Positions 51,336-61,318 of a stretch of 64,000 bases of DNA are shown piece after piece. Position 1 is the first letter of the stretch. Each line of letters opens with the position of its first letter. The stretch covers positions 1 through 64,000 of the forward strand of contig JAMCXS010000003.1 in the NCBI GenBank assembly GCA_023474345.1, read 5' to 3'. The position numbers and the translations under genes are program-made. The notes below the pieces were generated by a model that did no database searches, was not told where the DNA came from, and saw only the letters and a list, made by a program, of their open reading frames with translations. This DNA comes from Acidobacteriota bacterium. GTDB lineage: Bacteria; Acidobacteriota; Terriglobia; UBA7540.

Positions 51336-53051
51336 ATGTCCTATCAGGTAATCGCCCGCAAATACCGTCCCCAGGTTTTCGACGAGGTCGCCGGACAACG
51401 GCTCATCACCGACACGCTTAAAAATGCTGTCCTCCACAACCGCGTCGCTCACGGATACATCTTTTCAGGCGGGCGTGGGGTGGGCAAAACAACCACAGCG
51501 CGAATCCTGGCCAAATCGCTGAACTGCACAAAAGGGCCTACCGTTTCTCCCTGCGGCGAGTGCCCGTCCTGCCGGGAAATTGCGCAAGGGAATTCCGTGG
51601 ATGTGTTTGAGATTGATGCCGCTTCCAACCGCGGGATCGATGAGATCCGCGAACTTCGCGAAACGGTTCGATATCTGCCGGCGCGCGATCCTTATAAGGT
51701 CTTTATCATTGATGAAGCGCACATGCTGACTACAGAAGCTTTTAACGCTTTGCTGAAAACCCTGGAGGAACCGCCAGCGCGGTCGTTGTTCGTACTGTGC
51801 ACCACAGAACCTCATAAGCTGCCCACCACCATTCAATCCCGCTGCCAGCATTTTTCCTTTCGATTGCTGGATTACGCCGAAATTTTTGATCGGCTCAAAT
51901 GGGTGTTGAACAAGGAGCAAATCGAGGCCGATGAAGGCGCCTTGAGCGCCGTGGCGGAGGCTGCCGAGGGCAGTTTGCGTGATGCGCTTTCACTGCTCGA
52001 TCAGGCCATCGCCTCCAGTGGCAAGCGCCTGGAGGAAGTTCATATTCGCCAACTATTGGGTGTGGTTCCAAGCCGCGTGCTTGTTGAACTGGTGGAAGCC
52101 ATCGATGCCGGAAATGCCGGCCAGGTTCTTGAGACTGTAGGACGGCTCTCCGCCGAAGGATACGAACTGAATCATTTTTGCGGTGAATTTACGCGCTACA
52201 TTCGTAATCTGGCGGTAGCCAAAAGCTGTGGTCCGGCGAGCAATCTTCTTCAATTGCCGGAAGGCGAGCGCGCCGTGCTGGCGGGCCTCGCTGAGCAATT
52301 CAGTGAAGAAGATCTTGCGCGATTCTTCCAGATTTTGATCCGCGCTGAGGGCGAAATGCGCTATGCGCTAAACCCTCGCTTCCAACTGGAATTAGCACTC
52401 CTCAAGATGGTACACATCCGGAAGCTGACGTCGCTCGAAAATCTTCTTGCCGATTTGCGTGGCAGTCGACCGGCTGAAGCTCTGAAGGCAGGAACAAAAC
52501 AACCTGAGCGCCTCCCAAGCCCTTCTGTAGATTTCAAAAAAGGAGCCCAGCCACCGCCCCGGCCCATACGCTCTGCTCCGGTAAGGCCCGCAAACGATCA
52601 ACAAAGCGCGGACCCGCTTCCTTCCCGCTCTCCCGAAGTAACGGAACAATCATCCGATCGGATTCCCAGCCTGCAGAAGGCCGATGATCCGCGCCTGGAT
52701 AAGATCAAGAGATTGGCATTTGGGCAATCCAAACTGCTGAGCAGTTGCCTCGATCCGATTACCGGCTGGCGATTTGAAAACGGCGAGGTCCGGTTCCTTT
52801 TTTCAAAAAACAATTCCTGGGCGGTGGATTTTCTAAGCGCGCGAGAGCAGCAGGAAAAGCTCCGCTCCGTGTGCGCGGAGGCGTTAGGACAACCTGTCAA
52901 GATTTATGTTACACTCGATGATCGAGAGGGCTCTGAGCCGAAAACTCGACGCAGCGCTCGCGTGCGCGCTGAGAGTGACCAAGGGGTGGAAGCAATCGTC
53001 AAGAAATTTCAATGCACTCTGGTCGATGTGATCGATTTGAGCCGGGAGTGA
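51336..53051 (+). CDS. dnaX: DNA polymerase III subunit tau/gamma
   Basis: 571 residues, start at ATG 51336; no strong ribosome site precedes it. The subunit is the motor of the clamp loader. AAA+ marks: Walker A FSGGRGVGKTTTA, a zinc site with Cys in LNCTKGPTVSPCGECPSC, Walker B VFIIDEAHML, sensor 1 region LFVLCTTEPHKLP and the SRC motif in IQSRCQHFSFR. Domain III continues to about residue 370, then a Pro-rich linker and a tau-type C-terminal domain (LDPITGWRFENGEVRFLF). A run of six A bases at 52536-52541, at codon 401 in the linker, could allow a shorter gamma form. It begins the dnaX-ybaB-recR unit. Confidence 0.95.
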   Translation: MSYQVIARKYRPQVFDEVAGQRLITDTLKNAVLHNRVAHGYIFSGGRGVGKTTTARILAKSLNCTKGPTVSPCGECPSCREIAQGNSVDVFEIDAASNRGIDEIRELRETVRYLPARDPYKVFIIDEAHMLTTEAFNALLKTLEEPPARSLFVLCTTEPHKLPTTIQSRCQHFSFRLLDYAEIFDRLKWVLNKEQIEADEGALSAVAEAAEGSLRDALSLLDQAIASSGKRLEEVHIRQLLGVVPSRVLVELVEAIDAGNAGQVLETVGRLSAEGYELNHFCGEFTRYIRNLAVAKSCGPASNLLQLPEGERAVLAGLAEQFSEEDLARFFQILIRAEGEMRYALNPRFQLELALLKMVHIRKLTSLENLLADLRGSRPAEALKAGTKQPERLPSPSVDFKKGAQPPPRPIRSAPVRPANDQQSADPLPSRSPEVTEQSSDRIPSLQKADDPRLDKIKRLAFGQSKLLSSCLDPITGWRFENGEVRFLFSKNNSWAVDFLSAREQQEKLRSVCAEALGQPVKIYVTLDDREGSEPKTRRSARVRAESDQGVEAIVKKFQCTLVDVIDLSRE

Positions 53052-53054
53052 CCC

Positions 53055-53372
53055 ATGAAAAACTTGCAACAAATGCAACAAATGCTGAAACAAGTTCAGC
53101 AGTTTCAGGAGCAGCTTCAGAGGCAATTGGACGATCTGGTGATTGAGGCCTCGGCGGGCGGCGGCATGGTTTCGGTTAAGATGAATGGACAGAAACACCT
53201 GCTGAACGTTCACGTCGATCCGGAGGTCTACAAATCCGGAGACATCGAAATGCTCCAGGACCTTGTGTTGGCTGCCGTGAACGAAGCAGGCCGAAAGGTG
53301 GACGAGCAACTGGCAAGCCAAATGGGTAGCTTGGCCGGCGGACTGCAATTGCCGGGTTTCAACCTGACTTAG
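53055..53372 (+). CDS. YbaB/EbfC nucleoid-associated protein
   Basis: 105 residues, start at ATG 53055, three bases after dnaX and behind GGGAGTG. The family forms dimers that bind DNA. A Gln- and Met-rich first helix ([19 protein letters not shown]) leads into the small sheet ([37 protein letters not shown]) and the final helix. This is the normal size and order. Its constant position between dnaX and recR suggests a link to replication or repair, not defined further. Confidence 0.93.
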   Translation: MKNLQQMQQMLKQVQQFQEQLQRQLDDLVIEASAGGGMVSVKMNGQKHLLNVHVDPEVYKSGDIEMLQDLVLAAVNEAGRKVDEQLASQMGSLAGGLQLPGFNLT

Positions 53373-53406
53373 TCCCTCCGACGCGATAGCACAGGACTTC
53401 CCCTAC

Positions 53407-54006
53407 ATGAAGGAATACACGGCGCCTCTTGCCCGCCTTATTGATGAACTCAAGCACTTGCCCGGGATCGGACACAAGTCTGCCCAGCGGATTGCTTTTT
53501 ATCTTGAGCGCGCTCCGCGGGAAGATGTCCAGCGGTTGGCCGAGGCCCTGCTGGACGCCAAGGACAAGATTCGGCTTTGCAGTCTCTGCAACAACCTCAC
53601 GGAACAGGATCCTTGCGAATTTTGTTCTGATCCCCGGCGTGACCCAGAGATCATCTGCGTGGTAGAAACTCCTTATAACGTAGTCTCCGTTGAAAAGACA
53701 CGCGAGTTCCGGGGACAGTATCACGTTCTGCATGGCGCGCTCTCGCCGCTGCAGGGGATAGGTCCTGAACAGCTTAAACTGCGAAACCTGATCGAGCGGC
53801 TGAAGAACGGCAAGGTTCGAGAACTTATCGTTGCGACTAGCCCAACCGTGGAAGGTGAGGCCACCGCCGTCTACTTGGCGAAATTAGTCAAACCTTTGGG
53901 TGTGAAAGTGAGCCGGATTGCCATGGGGGTACCCGTCGGCTCAGAACTTGAATTCGCGGATGAAGTCACGATGCTCCGCGCCCTCGAAGGTCGCCGCGAG
54001 ATGTAA
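53407..54006 (+). CDS. recR: Recombination mediator RecR
   Basis: 199 residues, start at ATG 53407. RecR works with RecO and RecF to load RecA on gaps. The N-terminal helix-hairpin-helix ([19 protein letters not shown]) is followed by a four-Cys zinc finger ([16 protein letters not shown]) and the Toprim domain ([54 protein letters not shown]), and ends with [19 protein letters not shown]. All expected parts are there. It ends a unit with dnaX and ybaB, 34 bases after the latter. Confidence 0.96.
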   Translation: MKEYTAPLARLIDELKHLPGIGHKSAQRIAFYLERAPREDVQRLAEALLDAKDKIRLCSLCNNLTEQDPCEFCSDPRRDPEIICVVETPYNVVSVEKTREFRGQYHVLHGALSPLQGIGPEQLKLRNLIERLKNGKVRELIVATSPTVEGEATAVYLAKLVKPLGVKVSRIAMGVPVGSELEFADEVTMLRALEGRREM

Positions 54007-54167
54007 GCAAATCTCCGCGACCATGCCCGCCCACACAAAAGCGGATTATTCCAAGCCTTGTTCGCAAGTCGTTTGAGCAACGTGGTTCTTCAATAACTTA
54101 TCCGGCATGGCTGCTGATTCATACGTCAATTGACGGATAAAAGGAAGGCAAGGCAGCCCGGTACCTT

Positions 54168-55214
54168 CTATTTCAGCTCTTCCATGATCTCGTCGAGAGC
54201 TTGCCGTGGGGGGCGGACCATCGATTCGGGGAGCGTGGCCAAGGGGACATCGACTATGTTTAGCATATCGATAAAATTCGGGCGTTCGGCATCCAGGTAA
54301 AGCAGACCTGTCAGGATTTCGCCTTTGTCGTGCGACTCCGTCAGCAGCCGCAACGCATCCATCTTGTTTGTGGGATCATAATCCACATCAAGCTTTTTCA
54401 AAAGCAAGTGCGAGCCGTCATGGAGCCTGATCTCGGTGGTCGTGCCCGGATCGTAGTCAACCGTTATATCCTCAAAAAACGGCACAAAGCTGACTTCTCC
54501 CAGCGGCGCATCGTGGTCCTGGACATAACTGTAACTTTTGGTTGAACCTTCATGATCGTTAAAGGTGACACAGGGAGATATGACGTCGAGCATAACGGTT
54601 CCCCTGTGGCCGAGGGCACCTTTCAGCAGCGCCAAGAGTTGCCTTTTGTCACCTGAAAAGGACCGGCCGACATACGTTGCCCCAAGCATGATTGCCAAGG
54701 CGCATGTGTCGATCGGCGGGAGATCGTTGATCACTCCCGTCTTCAGTTTTGACCCAAGATCCGCTGTGGCTGAAAATTGCCCCTTCGTCAGTCCGTAACA
54801 GCCGTTATCCTCGATAATGTAAATCATCGGGAGATTCCGCCGCATCAGGTGAACAAACTGCCCAATGCCAATCGAGGCAGTATCGCCGTCGCCGCTGACC
54901 CCAAGGGCGATAAGGTTACGGTTGGCCAGTATGGTGCCAGTGGCAATTGCAGGCATGCGACCGTGAACGGAGTTGAACCCATGCGAGCTTCCCAGGAAAT
55001 AGGCAGGACTCTTCGACGAGCAACCGATTCCCGAAAGTTTGGCCACCCGATAAGGTTCAATTCCCATTTCAAAGCATGCCTCGATAATGCGCTCTGAAAT
55101 GGAGTTGTGGCCGCAGCCGGCGCAAAGCGTACTCCGTCCTCCTTTGTAATCGGAAGGTCCAAGCCCGATGCGGTTCACCTTCTTGCGCGGTGAAGGAACA
55201 GTAGTGGTTGCCAT
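54168..55214 (-). CDS. korB: 2-oxoacid:ferredoxin oxidoreductase, beta subunit (TPP-binding)
   Basis: 348 residues, start at ATG 55214, one base after the korA stop. The enzyme oxidises 2-oxoglutarate (or another 2-oxoacid) with CoA and ferredoxin, giving the acyl-CoA. The TPP-binding fold shows STLCAGCGHNSISERI at the start (two Cys of the Fe-S site), IGCSSKSPAYF, the diphosphate-binding GVSGDGDTASIGIGQF and EDNGCYGLTKGQFSAT. The KTGV and PPIDTCALA stretch agrees with the KorB branch. Substrate is inferred from overall pattern; pyruvate-type enzymes usually differ in subunit arrangement. Confidence 0.88.
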   Translation of the reverse strand: MATTTVPSPRKKVNRIGLGPSDYKGGRSTLCAGCGHNSISERIIEACFEMGIEPYRVAKLSGIGCSSKSPAYFLGSSHGFNSVHGRMPAIATGTILANRNLIALGVSGDGDTASIGIGQFVHLMRRNLPMIYIIEDNGCYGLTKGQFSATADLGSKLKTGVINDLPPIDTCALAIMLGATYVGRSFSGDKRQLLALLKGALGHRGTVMLDVISPCVTFNDHEGSTKSYSYVQDHDAPLGEVSFVPFFEDITVDYDPGTTTEIRLHDGSHLLLKKLDVDYDPTNKMDALRLLTESHDKGEILTGLLYLDAERPNFIDMLNIVDVPLATLPESMVRPPRQALDEIMEELK

Positions 55215-55215
55215 C

Positions 55216-57060
55216 CTATTTGGGGCTCTCCTGAGCTACAATTTCATCAGTAACGGTCCGCGCATCGATCGGAATCCCTTTGTAATGCCGGATGCTTCGC
55301 AACTTCCTTACATCCTCGGTGCTGACCTCCATTCGCAGTAAACGGAACATCTGCGCGTCACGGTTCTGTTCCACCACATATATGCGTTGATGGCGACGGA
55401 TAAAATCGAATACCTGTTGCGAAAAGGGAAAGGCTCGAACGCGGCAGTAGCTTATCCAAAGGTCATACTCTTCCTTTAATTGGTCAATCGACTCCACAAT
55501 GGCCCAGTGGGTGGTACCGTAAGCGACCACGCCGATTTCGGAGCTGTCAGCTTCCTGAAAAACCGGTGCAGGTACCCGCTGGCGTGCCGTCTCGAATTTT
55601 CGGTTTAGCCGGTCCATGTTATTCACGTAGTCTTCGGGGCGTTCGCTGTAAGCCGCCTTCTCATTGTGGCCGCTTCCACGTGCGAAGTAAGCAGCCTTGG
55701 GGTGCCTGGTTCCGGGCAGTGTGCGGTAACCAATCCCGTCACCGTCCACGTCGCGGTAACGTTCGAATCCACCCAAGCGTTCCAGGTCTTTGCTGGTTAG
55801 GACCTTGCCTCGGTTAAGGGGCTTGTCCGGGTAGGGAAACGGGTCTGACATCCAATTGTTCATCCCCAAATCGAGATCGCTCATCACAAAGACGGGCGTC
55901 TGAAACTCCTCCGCCAAGTCAAACGCTTCGATAGCCATCGTGAAACATTCTTCTACCGAGCTAGGAATCAACATCAGGTGCTTTGTGTCGCCGTGAGATA
56001 GAAAAGCGTTCTTCAAGATATCGCCCTGAGCGGTTCGCGTTGGAAGCCCCGTTGAAGGGCCTACGCGCTGAATGTCAAAAATCACGACCGGGACCTCGGT
56101 GTAATAGCCCAGCCCCGCAAATTCCGACATGAGTGAAATCCCCGGGCCGGAAGTCGCCGTCATGGACCGGGCGCCGGCCCACCCCGCACCAATCGCCATG
56201 CCGATTGCAGCCAACTCATCCTCCGCCTGCACGATGGCGAACGTCGCCTTGCTGCTCTTGGCGTCAATCCGAAAACGCTTCACATACCTGGTAAGCGCCT
56301 CAGCTAAGGAGGAAGAAGGTGTGATCGGGTACCACGTGCAGACCGTCATGCCTGCGAACACTGCGCCCAGCGCGGCAGCAGAGTTGCCATCAATGATGAT
56401 CTTTCCGCGTGTCAAGTCAATCCGATCCAGATAGAAACGGCTGCGCTGGGGAAGGTTTTTCTCGGTGTATTCGTAGCCTATTTGTGCCGCTTTGAAGTTC
56501 AGATCCACAGCGCTGGGCTTGTTCTTGAATTGCTTCTCAAGCGCCGTGCGAATCTCCTCCATCGGGATGCCCAGCAGTTTGGCGAGCACGCCATCGTAAA
56601 TCATGCTCCGGACGAGTTTCCGTAACTTGGCGTTGGGGCATATCGGAACAACCAGCGTGTCAAAAGGCACCGGATAATAAATTACGTCATCTCGAAGCCG
56701 CCCTAGATTGAGTTTTTCGTCATAAACAATGCTGGCCCCGGCTTCGAGTGACATCACGTCTTCTGCGGCTGTTTCCGGATTCATCGCGACAAGGAAATCG
56801 ATCTCTTTTCGACGGGCGATGTAACCATGCCTGGACGCCCGGATTGTAAACCACGTTGGTAAACCGGCGATATTTGATGGAAACAGGCTCTTGCCCGAAA
56901 CGGGGATTCCCATCTGAAAAATCGACCTTAATAGCACGGTATTGGCCGACTGACTGCCCGAGCCGTTGACCGTGGCGATTTGAATGCTAAGATCGTTGAC
57001 AACTCTCTCCTCGCGGGGAGGAGCTTTAGTTTCTCCTATAGAAACATCCATTGTTCCCAT
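55216..57060 (-). CDS. korA: 2-oxoacid:ferredoxin oxidoreductase, fused gamma-alpha subunit
   Basis: 614 residues from ATG 57060; the open frame offers TTG 57072 as another start. The N-terminal gamma domain (SIQIATVNGSGSQSANTVLL, residues about 20-190) is fused to the alpha domain (from about 220: GNSAAALGAVFAGMTVCTWY, TPSSSLAEAL, FAIVQAEDELAAIGMAIGA, TATSGPGISLM). Together with korB it forms the two-subunit type common in aerobic and microaerophilic bacteria, which runs the oxoacid step of the TCA cycle with ferredoxin. Ferredoxin itself is not adjacent. A candidate promoter lies at 57265. Confidence 0.9.
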   Translation of the reverse strand: MGTMDVSIGETKAPPREERVVNDLSIQIATVNGSGSQSANTVLLRSIFQMGIPVSGKSLFPSNIAGLPTWFTIRASRHGYIARRKEIDFLVAMNPETAAEDVMSLEAGASIVYDEKLNLGRLRDDVIYYPVPFDTLVVPICPNAKLRKLVRSMIYDGVLAKLLGIPMEEIRTALEKQFKNKPSAVDLNFKAAQIGYEYTEKNLPQRSRFYLDRIDLTRGKIIIDGNSAAALGAVFAGMTVCTWYPITPSSSLAEALTRYVKRFRIDAKSSKATFAIVQAEDELAAIGMAIGAGWAGARSMTATSGPGISLMSEFAGLGYYTEVPVVIFDIQRVGPSTGLPTRTAQGDILKNAFLSHGDTKHLMLIPSSVEECFTMAIEAFDLAEEFQTPVFVMSDLDLGMNNWMSDPFPYPDKPLNRGKVLTSKDLERLGGFERYRDVDGDGIGYRTLPGTRHPKAAYFARGSGHNEKAAYSERPEDYVNNMDRLNRKFETARQRVPAPVFQEADSSEIGVVAYGTTHWAIVESIDQLKEEYDLWISYCRVRAFPFSQQVFDFIRRHQRIYVVEQNRDAQMFRLLRMEVSTEDVRKLRSIRHYKGIPIDARTVTDEIVAQESPK

Positions 57061-57264
57061 CAAAATCCCCAAAGGAAAGTACTGCGGGAATGATACCTCC
57101 AGCCCAACTTGTGATCCTCGACTTATGTCGGGACTTTGCTAACGGCGCTGCCCTCTTGCGCTCGTTCCAGGGGCCTGGGGACATAAGGTGAGATTTCTTG
57201 GCTACGTTCCCGGCCAAGCTCTCTCGGCGTTCCCCACCGGATGCCTGCTTGGGCCTTCCTATTT

Positions 57265-57281
57265 ATTATAACAGAACTGTT
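57265..57281 (-). promoter_or_regulatory. Candidate -10 box with overlapping palindrome upstream of korAB
   Basis: A perfect TATAAT on the minus strand (57270-57265) lies about 200 bases before the korA start. A short palindrome with arms AACAG and CTGTT (57270-57281) overlaps it and could bind a regulator. No good -35 box is visible. The remainder of 57061-57333 holds no gene. Confidence 0.4.
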
Positions 57282-57333
57282 TTGCTAGCAAACCGGCCCC
57301 CATGTCCAAAGTCATGACGGCATAAAGTTGGTT

Positions 57334-58039
57334 GGCGGGAGTTTACTTGTAGTCGTAGGGTTCCTCGCGTCTGCTCGCGTTAACTCGTTGAATGGAAAGG
57401 ATGCTCGCGGGGGCGGTCTCCCTGTTTGCGTATTGCCCTATTTGGCCAAGCCTTGTGCAAATGATTCAGCACTTTGATCTTGGCAGATGCCACGGCCGCC
57501 CAGTATTGTATTGCCCTATATAGCTTCGATCACTACCAAGAAAAAGGCCAACGGCTCTAATACTGCGCCGTCGAACCCGCCCGCGTCGCCGGGAAGCCAC
57601 GCATCGTCCAGCAGCAGATTGAGTGCGTCGTCCGCGGGCTGAGAGACGGGGATTGGCCGGGATGGGGACCGATCTACCACTGGACGGACACCAAAATCCG
57701 TATCCATGACTTCTACTGCAGGTTGGGAATCTCTCTGCTGCAGTACCTGCACAGGAAAGCTCCAGCCGCCTGGCCCGGGCTGTAGATAAAGCAGTTGCTG
57801 GAGGAGCTTCGCCAAATTCAGCAATTCGCTCTGCTCTATCCGCCTCAGGGCGAGAAGGGACTAAACCGGGTCGCCACGGTCCTGGCGAAGCAAACGCCCG
57901 CCCAGCAAAGCTTGGTGAAGGAGCTCGATCTGGACACATTGCGTAATACCCCCAACGGTAATACACGTTCCTCCCTATGAACTCTGCCCCAGTCAACCAC
58001 TTACGCGGCCACCCCAAAGCTTCCGAGTAAACTACCGCC
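57334..58039 (+). mobile_element. IS1634-like insertion sequence relic A, with both terminal inverted repeats
   Basis: The left end GGCGGGAGTTTACTTGTAGT and the right end (complement GGCGGTAGTTTACTCGGAAG) match at about 16 of 20 positions, marking the element limits. Between them a broken transposase reads on the plus strand: an N-terminal scrap (EPARVAGKPRIVQQQ) joined to a C-terminal part (WGPIYHWTDTKIRIHDFYC, LLEELRQIQQFALLYPP, TPAQQSLVKELDLDTL). One in-frame TAG and the loss of the middle, catalytic region show it is dead. A second copy, inverted, is at 22390-22754. Full elements of this family are near 1.9 kb. Confidence 0.75.
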
Positions 58040-58134
58040 GACCTCTCCTCGAACAAATGGACACCGATGGTCTACGCAGGTTGTTACTTCTATTACAAGC
58101 CTGCGATAAACCACGCTCCACGTTCTTCCTCCAT

Positions 58135-58647
58135 TTATTCTTGAACGCGCCTTGAGGTTTGCGGGTCGCGGTATTTTACGGTTTGAAGGTGCTCGCAGTA
58201 AAGCACCAGATCCCCCTCATTCTTGAAGACTTCGTACGACGCTTTAACCAGTCCCATATCCTCGTACTTGGGGTGTTTTTCCAGGTTTGTCCTGATCGTG
58301 TAAATCGTGTCACCGATAAAAACCGGCTTGATGAATCGTAGCTTGTCGTATCCGTAGCTGAACGCGTTCACGCAGTTCGTTGCCACCAGACCAAGGCCCA
58401 CGCTGAAGACGAAGGCTCCCGCCACCAGGCGTCGGCCAAAGCGTCCTTCCTTGCTCGCAAAAATCTGATCCGCCACGTATGGGTGCATATCCAACACCAA
58501 AGCGTTAAACAACATGCTCTCACCCTCCGAGATGGTTCGGCGGATGGAGCGAATCTTGTGGCCGAGCTCAAAATCTTCGTAGAACCAATTCTCCGCGTTC
58601 CAGATAGGAATTTCCTTGTGCTTTGCCGCTTCTGGGTTTGCACTCAC
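58135..58647 (-). CDS. MaoC-type (hot-dog) dehydratase, copy 1
   Basis: 170 residues, start at ATG 58647. MaoC-type proteins hydrate or dehydrate enoyl- or beta-methylmalyl-type CoA compounds. The hot-dog fold is seen in [20 protein letters not shown], the conserved helix region ([21 protein letters not shown]), and the segment [20 protein letters not shown] shared almost word for word with the second copy at 59985. The catalytic Asp/His pair is less clear here ([12 protein letters not shown]) than in copy 2. It follows the CaiB-type gene by 27 bases, so the pair probably acts on the same CoA intermediate. Confidence 0.83.
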   Translation of the reverse strand: MSANPEAAKHKEIPIWNAENWFYEDFELGHKIRSIRRTISEGESMLFNALVLDMHPYVADQIFASKEGRFGRRLVAGAFVFSVGLGLVATNCVNAFSYGYDKLRFIKPVFIGDTIYTIRTNLEKHPKYEDMGLVKASYEVFKNEGDLVLYCEHLQTVKYRDPQTSRRVQE

Positions 58648-58674
58648 GTTTATAACTCCTTATCAGAGTTCTGA

Positions 58675-59850
58675 TTAAAGCCCGAACTCCCGCGCAATCT
58701 CCTCCGTGTGTTCGCCAACGCGCGGGGCGCCCAAGCCGCATTTGTAGATTTCTCCATCCACTCGTATCGGGCAGCGCGTTGTGACCAGCGTGGCTCCATT
58801 CGTACGGCGCACGGTCTGCAGCATGTCCAGGGCTTTGAATGCTTCATGTTGCAACAGCTTGGTCCACGTAAAGACGTCCGAGCACCATACGTCAGCCGGT
58901 TCCAGGATGCTGAGCCAGTGCGCCGTGGTCTGCGATCTCAGGTGGTGTGCCAGGATGCGCTTGATTTCGTCACGCTTAGTGAACCAGGTGTTTGGATCTG
59001 TATACTGTGTGAGAGCCTCGCAACCCATCAACTCCCCCAACCTTGTCACGGAGCCCATGGCAAGAGCAATGTAACCATCCGCGGTTGAGTAAATCCCGTA
59101 GGGAGCCGCAAGGTAAGCATGGGCATTGTTAACTGTGCTCCGTTCCGGCAGTTTGCCGCCGTCATTAAGGTGAGTGGTTAAGACCTCGAACTGATGGTCC
59201 AGCACCGCTTCCAACAGACTGACTTCGACAAGCCCCCCCTTGCCCGTCTTCCCCCGGCGCACCAGGCAGGCCAGAATACCCTGCACAAGATAGGCGCCGG
59301 CAAACATATCGGCCGTGGCCAGCCCAAACGGTATAGGCGGCTGGTCGGCATTCCCGTTAAGCCATGCTAAGCCGGAAAGCGATTGGGCCAGCAGGTCTTG
59401 TCCGGGCTTGTCCCGCCACGGACCTTTTTTGCCGTAACCGGTGATTTCACCGTACACGAGCCGGGGATTGATTTTCCGTACCGCGTCGTAATGGAATCCC
59501 AGCTTCTCGATCACGCCGGGACGGAAATTCTGAATCAACACGTCCGCCGCCTTAACCAGCTTTTGAACCCCCGCGCGGTCTTCGGATTTCTTGAGGTCTG
59601 CGGCGAAGCTCCGCTTGTTGCGGTTGATGGAATGAAAGAGTGTGCTGTCGCCGTCGAGCTCAAGATTCGAAATGTATAGCTGGCGGCACAAGTCTCCCGT
59701 CCCTTGGCGTTCAATCTTGATGACTCGGGCGCCTAGATCAGCCATGCGCAGCGCCGCCCAGGGTCCGGCAAGGAATTGGCTGAAATCCAAAACAAGGATA
59801 CCTTCCAAGGGTTTCATATCCGGTTTCCCGTTCCTTTCTGATTCGGGCAT
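58675..59850 (-). CDS. CaiB/BaiF family (class III) CoA-transferase
   Basis: 391 residues from ATG 59850; ATG 59817 is an equally possible start. The family moves CoA between carboxylic acids through an Asp-bound anhydride. Marks are [72 protein letters not shown] and the Asp of [15 protein letters not shown]. The length is normal. It sits between two MaoC-type genes, which points to activation of an organic acid followed by hydration or dehydration of its CoA ester. The identity of the acid is not visible from the sequence. Confidence 0.9.
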   Translation of the reverse strand: MPESERNGKPDMKPLEGILVLDFSQFLAGPWAALRMADLGARVIKIERQGTGDLCRQLYISNLELDGDSTLFHSINRNKRSFAADLKKSEDRAGVQKLVKAADVLIQNFRPGVIEKLGFHYDAVRKINPRLVYGEITGYGKKGPWRDKPGQDLLAQSLSGLAWLNGNADQPPIPFGLATADMFAGAYLVQGILACLVRRGKTGKGGLVEVSLLEAVLDHQFEVLTTHLNDGGKLPERSTVNNAHAYLAAPYGIYSTADGYIALAMGSVTRLGELMGCEALTQYTDPNTWFTKRDEIKRILAHHLRSQTTAHWLSILEPADVWCSDVFTWTKLLQHEAFKALDMLQTVRRTNGATLVTTRCPIRVDGEIYKCGLGAPRVGEHTEEIAREFGL

Positions 59851-59984
59851 ATAACGGACAGGAGTTTTATCAGCACAAACGAATTTTATTTGTAAAATAT
59901 AGTCCCGTCAAGCAATGTCAATCCCTCCTTGTCGAGGTCAAGCTCGGGAAAACTGAAACAATCCGCTTGGGGCGAGTCTTGGCG

Positions 59985-60437
59985 CTAGCCCGAACGGGGC
60001 CGCTTCTTGACCATTAGCAGGTGCTCACATGCCAGGACAACTTCGCCACGTTGATTCAACGCTTCCACCAGTTCCACGACAAGCCCGTAGTCAGGGCGCT
60101 TGGCAGAGTCCCGCTTCTCCTTCAGGGTGACTCGTGAACGCAGAGTATCACCGATAAAAACAGGCTTGATAAAGCGGAGTCGGTCGTAACCGTAGGTGAA
60201 AGCTTCGGGATTCACAAAGGAGGCGGTGAGGCCGACGGCAACGGTCAGCACCAGTGTCCCGTGGGCAATACGCTCCTTGAACTCCTGGCTCTTGCACCAC
60301 TCGGCGTCCACGTGATGAGGATAGAAATCCCCGCTTTGCCCGGCGTGCAAGACGATATCCGTCTCCGTGATCGTGCGGCCCAGGCTTTCCCGGACCGTGC
60401 CGACCTTATATTCCTCAAAATATTTTGATTGAATCAT
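59985..60437 (-). CDS. MaoC-type (hot-dog) dehydratase, copy 2
   Basis: 150 residues, start at ATG 60437, which overlaps the IclR stop (ATGA). The catalytic motif is intact: [13 protein letters not shown] gives the Asp and His of the (R)-hydratase site, followed by [15 protein letters not shown]. The segment [16 protein letters not shown] is shared with copy 1. Length is normal for the single-domain form. It is translated from the same message as the regulator, an unusual pairing that hints the IclR protein senses an intermediate of this pathway. Confidence 0.88.
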   Translation of the reverse strand: MIQSKYFEEYKVGTVRESLGRTITETDIVLHAGQSGDFYPHHVDAEWCKSQEFKERIAHGTLVLTVAVGLTASFVNPEAFTYGYDRLRFIKPVFIGDTLRSRVTLKEKRDSAKRPDYGLVVELVEALNQRGEVVLACEHLLMVKKRPRSG

Positions 60438-61213
60438 TGTCTCAATCCAATCGCGCGGTTAATTTCAGCGGCAGTTTTCTTTAAGCTCGCAACAATTTCG
60501 CGGGGATTGCTTTCCTTCCCACGTATGTCCAGCGATGCGACCGCCAGCGCAGCGGTGAACTCGATCGCAGGATTGCCGACCAGCACCGCGTAGCTTTCGA
60601 CGCCGAGAACCGGCTCATTGCGCGCGGTTGAGACTCCTTTCCGCCTGATCTCATCCAGTTCACCGAGCAACTTGCTCCTGGCGGCGCCGCTCAGCTTACG
60701 GTAGCCCGCAGAAGTCGCGCAAAAGTGCTGAAATTCCTCCTCCTTGAGGTATGAGAGGAGAAGCCGGCCGGAAGCCGTGCGGAAGGGCGAAAAAACCGCA
60801 CCCACCTCAACCGAAAAACGGTAGGAATCCGGACTGTCGGCTTGGGCGAGGACGATCAGACGGCCGTTTTCGAGCGTGCTGACATGACAGGACTCTTTGA
60901 GGCGCTGGGCCAGGGACCGCATGGGAATCGTAACCGCCCCCAGCAGTTTTTCGACAGGAGAGTGCGTATGCGCCAGTTCGTAAAGCCTCAAGGTCAGGCT
61001 GTACTTGCTCGAAGCCGGGTCTCTTTCAACATAGCCTCGCCGCTCCAGGGCGTTGAGGATTCGGAACAGTTCGCTGCTGGTGCGGCCGAGGTTCCGGGCC
61101 ATCTCGGATAATGATTGTGGAGCCGATGAAGCGGCGAGCGCTTCTATAATGTCGAGGCCCTTCTCAAGGGCGGGCACATAGTATTTTTGAGCGTTTTTGC
61201 GCGCGTTTCCCAT
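60434..61213 (-). CDS. IclR-family transcriptional regulator of the acid-catabolism cluster
   Basis: 259 residues from ATG 61213; the open frame continues far upstream across the divergent gene and is not coding there. The winged helix-turn-helix ([39 protein letters not shown]) is followed by the effector domain ([56 protein letters not shown]). It is the first gene of a minus-strand operon with the MaoC and CaiB genes and diverges from the Gfo/Idh/MocA gene across 105 bases. A palindrome there (61239-61255) is a natural candidate for its operator. Confidence 0.9.
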   Translation of the reverse strand: MGNARKNAQKYYVPALEKGLDIIEALAASSAPQSLSEMARNLGRTSSELFRILNALERRGYVERDPASSKYSLTLRLYELAHTHSPVEKLLGAVTIPMRSLAQRLKESCHVSTLENGRLIVLAQADSPDSYRFSVEVGAVFSPFRTASGRLLLSYLKEEEFQHFCATSAGYRKLSGAARSKLLGELDEIRRKGVSTARNEPVLGVESYAVLVGNPAIEFTAALAVASLDIRGKESNPREIVASLKKTAAEINRAIGLRQ

Positions 61214-61238
61214 TGGCAGGATGTATTTTATCCATAAA

Positions 61239-61255
61239 CTTGCGTTTTGCGCAAG
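61239..61255. promoter_or_regulatory. Candidate operator between the divergent IclR and oxidoreductase genes
   Basis: Perfect arms CTTGCG (61239-61244) and CGCAAG (61250-61255) separated by five bases, near the middle of the 105-base divergent region. IclR regulators bind short palindromes in such places, so this site may control both directions. Confidence 0.5.
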
Positions 61256-61318
61256 AAAAGGCCATACTTCCGAGGGCAAGCCTTTGAGCAGGATCGTCCT
61301 TCTGGCGGAAAGGATACA

